From Granulicoccus phenolivorans DSM 17626 = NBRC 107789 = JCM 15570 (lineage in GTDB: Bacteria > Actinomycetota > Actinomycetes > Propionibacteriales > Propionibacteriaceae): 64,000 nucleotides of DNA. The DNA lies in the NCBI RefSeq assembly GCF_000423085.1, contig NZ_AUHH01000007.1, positions 62,001 to 126,000 on the forward strand, read 5' to 3'. Of this stretch, positions 17,466-26,248 are shown piece after piece. The notes below the pieces were generated by a model, which saw only the letters and a program-made list of their open reading frames with translations, ran no database searches and was not told where the DNA came from. The translations under genes and the position numbers were made by a program. Positions within the stretch are counted from its first letter, which is position 1. Each line of letters opens with the position of its first letter.

Positions 17466-19037
17466 ATGCGCCGTCGTCCCGTTCTGGCGTCCGCTGCCCT
17501 CGCCGCCACCGGCCTGCTGACCGCCGCCACCGTGTGGACCAGCACCACCGCCCCCGCCGCCCCGCCGAACAACCCCCCGTACCGCATGTCCGAGGACGTG
17601 CTGTGGACCGAGGATTTCGAGAGCGTCGCCAACCCGGTGCTGTTCACCCACAACGTCCCGAAGGGCTGGACCAACCAGATCCCCCAGGGGGTCACCGGTG
17701 AGGAGCGCTGGCGCGGCTGGACCCTGACCGACATCCGTAACTGGTCCTGGGCCGTCGAGGGTCCCGCCGAGCGGCACTACTTCACCCGCGGTTCCGGCCA
17801 GGTCGCGGTGGTGGAGAGCGAGCGGCAGCGTACCGCCGGCGCGGAGCGGCTGAACACCGCCCTGGTGTCCCCGCAGATCGATGTGAAGAAGCAGAGCAAC
17901 CTGGTGCTGTCGTTCGACTCGCACTACAAGCAGGGCAAGGCCGGGCAGACCGCGACCGTCGAGGTCTCCTACGACGGTGGCCCGAAGCAGACGGTACGCA
18001 CGCTGGACCGGACCACCTTCAGCAACCGGGAAACGATCGACCTGCAGGTGCCCCAGGGCGCCAAGAAGGCCCAGTTCACCTGGTCGTACCACAACGGCTT
18101 CAACGACTTCTGGTGGGCGATCGACGACATCAAGCTGGCCACCCCGCTCGGCGAACCGACCGGCAAGCCGGTCAACATCGATGTGCTCAGTGACGTCCAG
18201 GGTGGCCTGTCCCACTACACCTCGGCGATCAGCCAGCTGAACGCGATGCCGGACCGCGCGTCGGCGGTGGTGTTCAACGGCGACACCGTCGACAACGGTT
18301 CGCAGGCGCTGTACGACGAGTACAAGGCGGTCCACGACGCCACCCCGCACGCCTCGGGCAAGGAGATCTACTCCGCCGGCAACCACGAGTTCTACGGACC
18401 CGAGGGCTCCGATGTCTACCTGCAGCGGTTCCTCACCCAGCTCGCGAAGACCGACAAGCACTACCAGGAGCATGTCGTCGAGGGGGTCCCGGTGCTGGTG
18501 ATCGGCACCGAGTTCTATGACGACGTCGCCTCCGGTGGCAAGGAACCCTTCGTCACGATGACCGATGCCCAGCTGCAGTGGCTCGACCAGCGACTGGCGT
18601 ACTGGCATTCGCAGGGGAAGCCGGTGCTGCTGGCCAGCCACCAGCTGCTGCCGCAGACCGTGTCGGCCAGTCACAGCCCGTGGTACAACGACTACAACCA
18701 GCTGGAGCAGCTCAGCACGATCCTGGGCAAGTACGACAACATCGTCATGTTCACCAGCCACTCCCACTGGTCGCTGGAACTCAATGACTGGTGGGGCCAG
18801 TACCAGGTGCCCGGCACCGGCAACCCGCAGGGCTTCCCCGTGGTGAACACCGGCGCCCTGCTGAATGCGTACGTGCCCGACGGCGACAAGGACGAGACCC
18901 GGCTGGACGGGGAGCACGCCAGCGGGCTGCGGGTCAAGGTCTACCCCGATCGGGTGCGGGTGGAGGCCTGGGACTTCATCGCGCAGAAGATGATCAAGTC
19001 GGTCGACTTCCCGGTGTTGACCAAGAAGGGCAACTGA
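17466..19037 (+). CDS. Secreted calcineurin-like metallophosphoesterase
   Basis: 523 residues. A signal peptide lies at about 1-32 (RRRPVLASAALAATGLLTAATV..., cleavage near APA-AP). A beta-rich, jelly-roll-like N-terminal domain follows (about 40-220; WTEDFESV, SFDSHYKQG, WWAIDDIKL). The C-terminal metallophosphoesterase domain (about 235-480) has the metal-site motifs DVLSDVQG, FNGDTVDNG, SAGNHEFYG, LLASHQ and FTSHSHW. It probably hydrolyses extracellular phosphoesters; the substrate is unknown. ATG 17466 has AAAGGA 5-6 nt upstream. A hairpin terminator follows. Confidence 0.87.
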   Translation: MRRRPVLASAALAATGLLTAATVWTSTTAPAAPPNNPPYRMSEDVLWTEDFESVANPVLFTHNVPKGWTNQIPQGVTGEERWRGWTLTDIRNWSWAVEGPAERHYFTRGSGQVAVVESERQRTAGAERLNTALVSPQIDVKKQSNLVLSFDSHYKQGKAGQTATVEVSYDGGPKQTVRTLDRTTFSNRETIDLQVPQGAKKAQFTWSYHNGFNDFWWAIDDIKLATPLGEPTGKPVNIDVLSDVQGGLSHYTSAISQLNAMPDRASAVVFNGDTVDNGSQALYDEYKAVHDATPHASGKEIYSAGNHEFYGPEGSDVYLQRFLTQLAKTDKHYQEHVVEGVPVLVIGTEFYDDVASGGKEPFVTMTDAQLQWLDQRLAYWHSQGKPVLLASHQLLPQTVSASHSPWYNDYNQLEQLSTILGKYDNIVMFTSHSHWSLELNDWWGQYQVPGTGNPQGFPVVNTGALLNAYVPDGDKDETRLDGEHASGLRVKVYPDRVRVEAWDFIAQKMIKSVDFPVLTKKGN

Positions 19038-19083
19038 CCTCGTAGGGTCCCGCGGGCTCGGTGGAGTTCGCGGTTCCCGGTGG

Positions 19084-19112
19084 GGTACGCGGGTCCGGCG
19101 GGCCCGCGTACC
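19084..19112. terminator. Bidirectional hairpin between convergent genes
   Basis: GGTACGCGGG (19084-19093) pairs perfectly with CCCGCGTACC (19103-19112) around a 9-nt loop, directly abutting the LLM gene stop. The GTACGCGGG element also occurs in the intergenic repeat family, so this gap may hold a degenerate remnant of it. Confidence 0.65.
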
Positions 19113-20126
19113 TCAGGGACGGAAGAGCTCCACGAGGCGACGATCCAGCTCGGCCAGGGCGCCGGTGTCGTAGGTGTTGGTGGTGACCAACAATTCGGCA
19201 GCCCCGGTACGCTCCAGCAGCGTGGCGAGTCGATCGGCCACCTGGTCGGCGGTGCCGTGAATGGTTGCGGTGAGGTACTCCTCGAGCATGGTTTCCTGCC
19301 GCGGGGTGAGCGTCCGGGCCCGGATGTCGGCGACCGAAACCAGCGGCGGGAAGTCACCGATCGTGCGCGACGCGGTCATCGCCCAGGCCTCGGGCAGCAA
19401 CAGATCCCGAGCCTGCTCTGCGGTGTCGGCGATCGCCACGTTCGCCGACACGATCACATACGGTTCGGCGTACCAGGCCGACGGCCGGAACTCATCGCGA
19501 TAGCGCTGCAGCGCATTCGTCGCGGCCCCCGGCGAGTTCCCCGTGAAGGCCGGCCCACCGACCACCACCCCCAGCCCGGCCCGGGCGGCGTACTCCTGCC
19601 CCCGACCCATCGCCAGCACGAACGGCCTGGTCGCACCACGATCCGGTGGGCGCGCCGTGATCGCCGCGGTCCCGTCCAGGTAGGACAGCAGCTCGGCCAG
19701 GTCGTCCCCGAACCGCTCGGCGGCGTCCTTGCCCTGCCGCAGGGCGGCGCGGATCGCCGAGGTGAAGGCGACCGAACGCCCCAGCCCGAGATCGATCCGG
19801 CCCGGGAACAGCGCCTGCAGCGTGGCGGCCTGTTCGGCGACCACCAGTGGCTGATGGTTGGGCAGCATCACCCCGCCCGATCCCACCCGGATCCGCTCGG
19901 TACGCCCCGCGATCGCGGCCATCAGCAGGGTCGGGGTGGAGCCGGCGATCCCGGGCACCGCGTGGTGCTCGGCGACCCAGAATCGGTGATAGCCCAGTTC
20001 CTCGGCGCGCCGGGCCCGCGCGATCACCGCCGCGAGGGCCTCGGCGGGCGTACTCCCCTCTCGATTGTTCGCACGGTCGAGGATGGAGATCGGGACACCG
20101 GACAGACGCGACTGGGACACGGGCAT
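19113..20126 (-). CDS. LLM-class (luciferase-like) flavin-dependent oxidoreductase
   Basis: 337 residues, one luciferase-like monooxygenase domain. Typical motifs are RAEELGYHRFWVAEHH, RTERIRVGSGGVMLPNH, and FPGRIDLGLGR. It belongs to the YhbW/MsnO8-like LLM group that uses FMN or F420; the substrate is unknown. ATG 20126 has GAGG about 6 nt upstream. The open frame continues further upstream but only as a GC artefact overlapping the next gene. It is probably co-transcribed with the alpha/beta hydrolase, whose stop lies 65 nt upstream. Confidence 0.88.
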   Translation of the reverse strand: MPVSQSRLSGVPISILDRANNREGSTPAEALAAVIARARRAEELGYHRFWVAEHHAVPGIAGSTPTLLMAAIAGRTERIRVGSGGVMLPNHQPLVVAEQAATLQALFPGRIDLGLGRSVAFTSAIRAALRQGKDAAERFGDDLAELLSYLDGTAAITARPPDRGATRPFVLAMGRGQEYAARAGLGVVVGGPAFTGNSPGAATNALQRYRDEFRPSAWYAEPYVIVSANVAIADTAEQARDLLLPEAWAMTASRTIGDFPPLVSVADIRARTLTPRQETMLEEYLTATIHGTADQVADRLATLLERTGAAELLVTTNTYDTGALAELDRRLVELFRP

Positions 20127-20191
20127 GGGCACCTCGCTCAGGATCGATGGGCCCCACCGTAACCCGGGCTCCCCCACCGGCGGCCCCCGGC

Positions 20192-21010
20192 TCAGTCGGG
20201 ATGGGCCGCCAGGAAGGCCGCCAGCAGCGCCGCCACCGCCCCGGGATGGCTCATCGGCAGGTCGTGGCCGGCCCCGGCGACGGTGTGTTCCGCGCAGTCG
20301 GGGAACAATTCCCGCACCCAGTCCCGAACCGGGGCGAACAACGCCGGACTGGCGGCCCCGGCGAGATACAGCACCGGGGCCGTCACCGCGGCTGCCCGGG
20401 CCGGATCGAAGGTCCAGGCCTCCAGCGCCGACAGGTCGGCGGTGAAGAAGGTGACCGCGTCCGCTTCGATCCGGGCGACCACGTCCGGGGCGGTCTCGGC
20501 CCGTTCGGCCCGCCAGCTCCGGGTCCCCAGCGCCTGGCTGAACAGTTCCAGTGCTGCGGTCACCCCGGCACGGGCGAAACAGTCCCGCAGGTCCCGGTTC
20601 GCGGCCAGAAACGTCTCGGCCGAGCGGCCGTGGCGGGGCGGCGGCTCGATCAGGGTGAGCGTACGCACCCGGGCCGGTTCGAGCGCGGCCAGTTCCAGGG
20701 CCACGGCGGCGCTGTAGCTGGTCCCCAGCACATGGGCCCGGTCGATGCCGAGCGCGGTCAGGACCGTCAGGCAGTCCCGGGCGTCCCGCGGGATCGAACC
20801 GGGGCCGGTCGCCGCGGAACTGGCGCCGTAGCCGCGCCGACGGCAGTCGATCACCCGATAGCGCTCGGCGATCAGCGGCTCGGCCCCGAGCGGAACCAAC
20901 TCCTCGGGGGCCAGGGCGGTCTGGATCAGCAGCAGCGGCGGCCCGCTCCCCGCCGTACGCACCTCCACGGCGGCGCCCGGCTCCACCGGTACCGTCCGGA
21001 TCTCGGTCAT
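20192..21010 (-). CDS. Alpha/beta-fold hydrolase
   Basis: 272 residues. Nucleophile elbow HVLGTSYSAAV (G-x-S-x-S/A), likely acid region near APVLYLAG, and catalytic His in GAGHDLPMSHPG form the usual triad order. It is a member of the broad hydrolase superfamily; esterase/lactonase activity is possible but no substrate can be assigned. ATG 21010 begins the conserved fold (MTEIRTVPVEPG); the upstream in-frame extension is low complexity. It lies upstream of, and in the same direction as, the LLM gene, and divergent from the TPP-riboswitch operon. Confidence 0.84.
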   Translation of the reverse strand: MTEIRTVPVEPGAAVEVRTAGSGPPLLLIQTALAPEELVPLGAEPLIAERYRVIDCRRRGYGASSAATGPGSIPRDARDCLTVLTALGIDRAHVLGTSYSAAVALELAALEPARVRTLTLIEPPPRHGRSAETFLAANRDLRDCFARAGVTAALELFSQALGTRSWRAERAETAPDVVARIEADAVTFFTADLSALEAWTFDPARAAAVTAPVLYLAGAASPALFAPVRDWVRELFPDCAEHTVAGAGHDLPMSHPGAVAALLAAFLAAHPD

Positions 21011-21110
21011 AGTCCATCGTGCGCCGCGCACCGGATCCGCGTCCACCGATCCCCGACCCCTGTCCCTCGTCCCTGATCCCCCTCGTCCCTGATCGGCGGC
21101 CACACGTCGA

Positions 21111-21140
21111 TGGACAGCCCCGCCGGGGAGGACCTATCGT
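21111..21140 (+). promoter_or_regulatory. Sigma-A-type promoter of the thiamine transporter operon
   Basis: TGGACA (21111-21116) and TATCGT (21135-21140) are 18 bp apart. Transcription would begin around 21147, just before the riboswitch. Confidence 0.6.
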
Positions 21141-21148
21141 GGAATAAC

Positions 21149-21240
21149 ACACGGGAGTCCGGGGCACCGGGCTGAGAGGAAGGTCAGACCTTCGACCGTC
21201 GAACCTGATCTGGGTCATGCCAGCGCAGGGAGGCTCTCTT
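21149..21240 (+). ncRNA. TPP riboswitch (THI element)
   Basis: The conserved aptamer pieces appear in order: GGGGCACC, CTGAGAGG, then CGAACCTGATCTGGGTCATG and CCAGCGCAGGGAGG. P1 can form between gggag (21153-21157) and ctctc near 21234-21238. Such elements bind thiamine pyrophosphate and shut off downstream genes. The ykoE ATG is about 85 nt further on. No clear terminator hairpin with U-tract was seen in that gap, so control of translation initiation is as likely as attenuation. Confidence 0.93.
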
Positions 21241-21323
21241 CAACCGCTCCACTGACTCCGGTCGTCCAACGACCCGCGCCGGTGGCAGGTTCCCGTGCCC
21301 GATGCGTCACGAAAGGGCACACC

Positions 21324-21968
21324 ATGACCGCAACATCGTCGAATTCCGCCAACCTCGGCGAGGACCAGACCCGCCCCGCCGGCACCGGCCGACTGCGCTG
21401 GCGCGTGGTCGACATCGTGGTCGCCGCCGTGCTGGGAGTGGCCTGCGGGGTGATCTTCGTCGGGTGGAACACCATCGGGTACGCTTGGTTCGCCGCCATG
21501 GACGCCGTCACCCCCGGTCTGGGCGGGCTCGCGGCCGGCGTGTGGTTCCTGGCCGGACCGCTGGGCGCCCTGATCATCCGCAAACCCGGTGCCGCGCTGC
21601 TGGTCGAACTGATCGCCGCGTTCGTTTCGATGGCGATGGGCAATCAGTGGGGCTGGACCACCATGTACTCCGGGTTCGCCCAGGGCCTGGGTGCCGAGAT
21701 CGTGTTCGCCGCCCTGCGCTACCGCCGCTTCACGCTTCCGGTCGCGGTGCTGGCCGGGGTCGGCGCCGGACTGGGCGCGTTCGTCAACGAATTCATCCTC
21801 GGCAACTGGGCCAAGTCGCCGGCGTTCAATGCGATCTACGCCGGCTGCACGATGCTCTCCGGCGCCGTCCTGGCCGGCCTGCTGGGCTGGCTGCTGATGC
21901 GCACGCTGGCGCGTACCGGTGCGCTGGATCGCTTCGCTGCCGGCCGGGAGGCCCGGCCGAGCGTCTGA
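21324..21968 (+). CDS. ykoE: ECF transporter S component, YkoE family (thiamine/HMP)
   Basis: 214 residues with about six hydrophobic segments. The family-typical stretch FVSMAMGNQWGWTTMYSGF resembles the YkoE substrate-binding membrane component, which captures the thiamine precursor hydroxymethylpyrimidine or thiamine for the energy-coupling module encoded next. It lies directly downstream of a TPP riboswitch, so it is expected to be repressed by TPP. ATG 21324 has gaaagg 9 nt upstream; an earlier in-frame ATG at 21282 has no such site. It is followed 1 nt later by the ATPase gene. Confidence 0.9.
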   Translation: MTATSSNSANLGEDQTRPAGTGRLRWRVVDIVVAAVLGVACGVIFVGWNTIGYAWFAAMDAVTPGLGGLAAGVWFLAGPLGALIIRKPGAALLVELIAAFVSMAMGNQWGWTTMYSGFAQGLGAEIVFAALRYRRFTLPVAVLAGVGAGLGAFVNEFILGNWAKSPAFNAIYAGCTMLSGAVLAGLLGWLLMRTLARTGALDRFAAGREARPSV

Positions 21969-21969
21969 G

Positions 21970-23421
21970 GTGCGGATCGAACTCACCGATTGGGGGTGGC
22001 GGCACGCGGCGCGGACCAGCTGGGCGGTCCGCGACATCACCTGCACCATCGAGGCCGGGGAGCGGGTGCTGCTGCTGGGCGCCTCCGGCTCGGGCAAATC
22101 GACGCTGCTGCACGCCCTGGCCGGCGTGCTCGGCGGCGGGCAGGAGGGCGACGAGACCGGGACCATGCTGCTGGACGGGAAGCATCCCACCCGACAGCGC
22201 GGTCGCGTCGGGCTGGTGCTGCAGGACCCGGACGCCTCGGTCGTGCTGGCCCGGGTCGGCGACGACGTCGCCTTCGGTCTGGAGAACCTCGGAGTCCCGG
22301 CCGAGGAGATCTGGCCGCGGGTCCGGGCGGCCCTGGACACGGTCGGGCTGGGTCGGCTGCCGCTGGACCGGCCCACCGAATGGCTGTCCGGAGGTCAGCA
22401 GCAGCGGCTCGCGATCGCCGGCGCGCTGGCGATGCGGACCCCCGTCCTGCTGCTCGATGAGCCCACCGCCAACCTCGATCCGGCGGGGATCCGCGATGTC
22501 CGGGACGCGCTGGGCCGGATCGCGGCCGACACCACCGTCATTCTGGTGGAGCACCGCCCCGAACTGTGGCTCGACCTGGTCGACCGGGTGATCGTGCTCG
22601 GCCCCGACTGCGGGATCCTGGCCGACGGTGCCCCGGCGCAGGTGTTCACCGCCCGGCGCGCGGAGTTGCTGGCCGCCGGGGTCTGGGTCCCCGGTGCCGA
22701 GCTGCCCGATCTCGGGCTCCCGGCGTACGCCCCGGGCCCGGACCTGCTGACCACCGAGGACCTGGCGATCGGCTACGACACCCCGGTCCGCAGCGGCCTC
22801 GACCTCGGGCTGCCCGCGGCCACCGCGACGGCGATCACCGGCCCCAACGGCGCGGGCAAGACCACGCTGGCGCTCACCCTGGCCGGGCTGCTGCCCCGCC
22901 TGGGCGGGCGGATCCGGGTCGCTGAGCACCTGCAACCACCGGCGCGCCGGCGTCGCTTCGGACGTACGCCCGACCCGCACGATCCGGGCAGCTGGCGGGC
23001 CAAGGATCTGCTGACCCGGATCGGCACGGTCTTCCAGCATCCCGAGCACCAGTTCGTCGCGGCCACCGTCGCCGACGAACTCGCGGTCGGACTGCACGCC
23101 CTGGGCCACCCGAAATCGGCCATCGACGCCCGCGTCGCGGAGTTGCTGGCGGTGCTGCACCTGGACCGACTGGCCGGGGCCAACCCGTTCAGCCTGTCCG
23201 GCGGGCAGAAGCGGCGGCTCAGCGTCGGCACCGTGCTGGCCACCGAACCCGAGCTGATCTTCCTCGACGAGCCGACCTTCGGGCAGGACCGGCGTACCTG
23301 GATCGACCTGGTCCGGCTGATCGGCCGGATCCTCGGCGAGGGCCGTGCGGTGGTCTCGGTCACCCATGACCCGGACTTTCTCGCGCTGCTGGGTCGGCAC
23401 CGGATCGAGGTCGCCGGATGA
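21970..23421 (+). CDS. ykoD: ECF transporter duplicated ATPase, YkoD family
   Basis: 483 residues with two ABC ATPase domains in tandem. The first has Walker A GASGSGKST, signature LSGGQQQRL and Walker B VLLLDEPTANLD. The second has GPNGAGKTT, LSGGQKRRL and LIFLDEPTFGQD, with a variable arginine-rich insertion (PPARRRRFGR) after its Walker A region. It powers uptake together with YkoE and YkoC. GTG 21970 begins immediately after the ykoE stop and aligns with the start of the first domain; ATG 21919 would overlap ykoE by 50 nt. Its stop overlaps the ykoC ATG (ATGA). Confidence 0.9.
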   Translation: MRIELTDWGWRHAARTSWAVRDITCTIEAGERVLLLGASGSGKSTLLHALAGVLGGGQEGDETGTMLLDGKHPTRQRGRVGLVLQDPDASVVLARVGDDVAFGLENLGVPAEEIWPRVRAALDTVGLGRLPLDRPTEWLSGGQQQRLAIAGALAMRTPVLLLDEPTANLDPAGIRDVRDALGRIAADTTVILVEHRPELWLDLVDRVIVLGPDCGILADGAPAQVFTARRAELLAAGVWVPGAELPDLGLPAYAPGPDLLTTEDLAIGYDTPVRSGLDLGLPAATATAITGPNGAGKTTLALTLAGLLPRLGGRIRVAEHLQPPARRRRFGRTPDPHDPGSWRAKDLLTRIGTVFQHPEHQFVAATVADELAVGLHALGHPKSAIDARVAELLAVLHLDRLAGANPFSLSGGQKRRLSVGTVLATEPELIFLDEPTFGQDRRTWIDLVRLIGRILGEGRAVVSVTHDPDFLALLGRHRIEVAG

Positions 23422-24227
23422 TCGCCGAGACCGCGCCGAGCGTACGCCCCACCCCGACCGGCACCCGGCTGGACCGGCTCAACCCGGTCACCCGGATCGT
23501 GATTGCGATCATCGTGTCCGGGCCGCTGATCCTGACCCTGGACTGGCTCAGCGCGGCCACGGCCCTGGTCGCGGTGGTGATTGCCGCGCTCGCCGTCGGC
23601 TTCGGTATCGCCCAGATTGCGCGCCGACTGGGGGTCCTGCTGATCCTGGCGGCGATCACCGGGACGTCGATGGCGCTGTACGGCGAACAGGGCGGCCGGG
23701 TGTGGTTCCACTGGCTGCTGATCACCGTGACCGACAACTCCCTCACCCTCGCGCTGGCGGTCTTCCTGCGGGTCCTGGCGCTGGGGCTGTCGGCACTGCT
23801 GCTGTTCGGCGACCTGGATCCGACCGAACTGGCCGACGGTCTCGCCCAGATCGTCCGGCTGCCGGCCCGGTTCGTCCTCGGGGCGCTGGCCGGGGTCCGG
23901 ATGCTGGGGCTGTTCGCCGCCGACTGGCGCACCCTCGCGCTGGCCCGGCGGGCGCGGGGCCTGGGTGACACGGGCCGGCTGCGACGCTGGCTGTCGATGG
24001 CCTTCGCGCTGCTGGTCCTCGCGATCCGGCGCGGCAGCCGGCTGGCCACCGCGATGGAGGCGCGCGGGTTCGGTGCCGAGGACGGGCCGCCGCGGACCTG
24101 GGCGCGGCCGTCGCGGTTGGGGCGCGCCGATGTCGTCGGGATCGGTGTCGCGGTGCTGATCGTGGTCCTGGCGGTGGCCATGTCGCTGGGGTTCGGGACC
24201 TTCCACTGGGTCGGGTCCGCCGGATGA
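23418..24227 (+). CDS. ykoC: ECF transporter transmembrane T component, YkoC family
   Basis: 269 residues with four to six hydrophobic helices. The T-component coupling segments, with the Ala-Arg-Gly style, appear as LALARRARGLGDTG and ATAMEARGFGAEDG; these helices contact the two ATPase halves. Start ATG 23418 overlaps the ykoD stop (ATGA), and its own stop overlaps the kinase ATG in the same way, so the operon is tightly coupled. Confidence 0.9.
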   Translation: MIAETAPSVRPTPTGTRLDRLNPVTRIVIAIIVSGPLILTLDWLSAATALVAVVIAALAVGFGIAQIARRLGVLLILAAITGTSMALYGEQGGRVWFHWLLITVTDNSLTLALAVFLRVLALGLSALLLFGDLDPTELADGLAQIVRLPARFVLGALAGVRMLGLFAADWRTLALARRARGLGDTGRLRRWLSMAFALLVLAIRRGSRLATAMEARGFGAEDGPPRTWARPSRLGRADVVGIGVAVLIVVLAVAMSLGFGTFHWVGSAG

Positions 24228-24802
24228 CCGTTGCGCGGGCAATCGAGCCCGACTTCAGTGGCGTGCTGGACCTGCTGGTGCCCGGCCTGCGCCGACGCGG
24301 CGACCGGTTCGTGATCCTGATCGACGGCGGGTCCGGCGCCGGGAAGACCACTCTGGCCGGCGCCCTGCACGCCGCGCTGCCGGGGACGCAGTTGGTCGGT
24401 CTGGACGAGTGCTACCCGGGTTGGGACGGGCTGGCCGCCGCCGCCGAGATGGTCGCACGCGACCTGCTCGCCCCGCTCACGCCCGGGTTCCGCCGCTGGG
24501 ACTGGGTCGCCGGGCGGCCGGCGGACTGGGTGTCCCTGGACCCGGATCGGCCGCTGATCATCGAGGGGTGCGGCGCACTGACGCCGGCCAGTGCCCCGGC
24601 CGCCCTGCTGCGGATCTGGCTGGACCGCGAGGCCGGGGCCCGGCGTACGGCTGCGCTGGCCCGGGACGGGGCGACGTTCGAGGCGCACTGGGAGCAGTGG
24701 GCGGCCCAGGAGCGGGCGCACTGGGCCGCCCACCGCCCCTGGGAGCTGGCTGATCTGGTGGTCGAGGTGACCGGCGAGCCGGGTACCGAGCGCATAGGCT
24801 GA
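24224..24802 (+). CDS. Small P-loop kinase of the uridine kinase-like type, last gene of thiamine operon
   Basis: 192 residues. Walker A is GGSGAGKTT near residue 35. The Asp of the catalytic region (LVGLDECYPGWDG) and an LID-like Arg-rich helix (LDREAGARRTAALARDG) follow the uridine/pantothenate kinase-like fold. Such actinobacterial proteins are annotated only as ATP-binding or (d)NTP/uridine kinase-like. The ATGA overlap with ykoC and the TPP riboswitch upstream suggest a job on the imported pyrimidine or thiamine, for example phosphorylation, but that is inference. No ThiD, ThiN or TPK signature is seen. Confidence 0.75.
   Translation: MTVARAIEPDFSGVLDLLVPGLRRRGDRFVILIDGGSGAGKTTLAGALHAALPGTQLVGLDECYPGWDGLAAAAEMVARDLLAPLTPGFRRWDWVAGRPADWVSLDPDRPLIIEGCGALTPASAPAALLRIWLDREAGARRTAALARDGATFEAHWEQWAAQERAHWAAHRPWELADLVVEVTGEPGTERIG
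24795..24800 (+). promoter_or_regulatory. -10 box for leaderless ferritin mRNA
   Basis: TAGGCT ends 7 nt before the ATG at 24808, overlapping the end of the kinase gene. It would give ferritin its own transcript, independent of the TPP-controlled operon. Confidence 0.5.
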
Positions 24803-24807
24803 GCCGC

Positions 24808-25323
24808 ATGAAGATGAGTGACAAGCTGGAAGCCGCGTTCAACGAACAGGTGACCCAGGAGTTCGCCTCCTCCCTGGTCTACCGGCAGCTCGCGGTGGAG
24901 ATGGAGCAGCAGGAACTGGTGGGGATGGCCAACTGGCTGCGGATCCAGGCCGACGAGGAGATCGTCCACGCCAACACCTTCCTGCAGCACCTGATCACCC
25001 GGGGCAACAAGGGTGTGATCGGAGGGATCGACGCGCCGACGGTGGCCGACACCTCGCCGCAGGGTCTGTTCGAGGCGGCGCTGGCCAACGAGCGGGAGAT
25101 CTCCGAATCGGTCCGCAACCTGTGGCGGCTGGCCGAGGCCGAGGGCGATCTGGACTGCCGGCCGCTGTTGCACACCTTCCTGAGCGAGCAGATCCGCGAG
25201 GAGGACACCGTGCACCACATCGTCGGCCAGCTGAAAATGACCGCCCACGACTCGGCCGGGGTGCTGCGGCTGGACGCCGAGCTCGGCGCACGCGGGGCCC
25301 AGGACACCGGAGCGACCCTCTGA
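24808..25323 (+). CDS. Ferritin (iron storage)
   Basis: 171 residues, non-haem ferritin. Ferroxidase-centre residues fall at the expected spacing: E18, E51 and H54 (QADEEIVHA), with E95 and E128/Q-type positions in the later helices. It oxidises Fe(II) and stores Fe(III) in a 24-mer shell in the cytoplasm. ATG 24808 lies 5 nt after the kinase stop with no clear ribosome-binding site, but a TAGGCT box is 7 nt upstream. An IdeR/DtxR site was not evident. The stop overlaps a candidate CTG start of the next gene. Confidence 0.92.
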   Translation: MKMSDKLEAAFNEQVTQEFASSLVYRQLAVEMEQQELVGMANWLRIQADEEIVHANTFLQHLITRGNKGVIGGIDAPTVADTSPQGLFEAALANEREISESVRNLWRLAEAEGDLDCRPLLHTFLSEQIREEDTVHHIVGQLKMTAHDSAGVLRLDAELGARGAQDTGATL

Positions 25324-26171
25324 GCACACCCTCGCCCCGGGCCGGCGCCGGCGGACCGACCCTGTGGGCGGTCAGCGACACCCACATCCGGCTCCCGGAC
25401 AATCGCCGGATCGTGGAGCGGATCCACCCCGCCCACGACGAGGACTGGCTGATCCTGGCCGGCGACATCTCTGAGCGCCTCGATGACATCGAGGAGAATC
25501 TGGCGATGTTCGCCGGCCGGTTCGCCCGGGTGATCTGGGTGCCCGGCAATCACGAACTGTGGACGATCGACCGCGAGGTCCGGCAGCTGCCCGGACCGGC
25601 CCGCTACGACGCGCTGATCGAGTTCTGTCGCGGGCTGGGCATCCTCACCCCGGAGGATCCCTATCCGGTGTGGCGGGACCGGGCCCGGATCGCGCCGTTG
25701 TGCTGCCTGTACGACTATTCCTGGCTGGCGCCGGGCACCAGCACCAAGACCGAGTCGCTGGCCGCGGCCCGGGCCGCCCGGATCGTGGTCCGCGACGAAC
25801 AGGTGCTCGATCCCAGTCCGTACGCCACCATCGAGGACTGGTGTCATGAGCGGGTGGCGCACTTCGAGCGCCGGCTCACCGAGGCCGGGGACGGGCCACC
25901 GTTCGTGCTGGTCAACCACTGGTCGCTGCTGCGCGCCCCGACCCGGGTGATGACCCATCAGGTGCTGCCCCAGTGGTGCGGTACCGAACTCACCGCCGAC
26001 TGGCACCTGCGCTTCCCGACCGAGGCCGTCGTCTACGGCCACCTGCACATCCCCCGGACCACCTACCACGACGGGGTCCGCTTCGAGGAGGTGTCGTTGG
26101 GCTACCCGCGGGAGTGGAAACGGCGGCACAACCACGACCCCGATCCGGTCCGGGCAATCCTGCGGGGCTGA
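25320..26171 (+). CDS. Cytoplasmic calcineurin-like metallophosphoesterase
   Basis: 283 residues. Metal-site motifs in order: VSDTHIRL, LAGDISERLDD, VPGNHELW, LVNHWSL and VYGHLHIPRTTY. No signal peptide. The start is odd: between the last possible upstream starts, deep inside ferritin, and the first conserved motif, there is no in-frame ATG, GTG or TTG. A CTG at 25320 overlaps the ferritin stop (CTGA) and gives a short N-terminal lead of about 17 residues, so CTG initiation by coupling is proposed. The substrate is unknown. Confidence 0.8.
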   Translation: MSTPSPRAGAGGPTLWAVSDTHIRLPDNRRIVERIHPAHDEDWLILAGDISERLDDIEENLAMFAGRFARVIWVPGNHELWTIDREVRQLPGPARYDALIEFCRGLGILTPEDPYPVWRDRARIAPLCCLYDYSWLAPGTSTKTESLAAARAARIVVRDEQVLDPSPYATIEDWCHERVAHFERRLTEAGDGPPFVLVNHWSLLRAPTRVMTHQVLPQWCGTELTADWHLRFPTEAVVYGHLHIPRTTYHDGVRFEEVSLGYPREWKRRHNHDPDPVRAILRG

Positions 26172-26248
26172 CCCCGCGCGACTGTACGCCCAGCAACTCC
26201 CCGACCCCGGCCGACAGGCCCACAGGAAACATTCGCCAGGAGGCCCCC

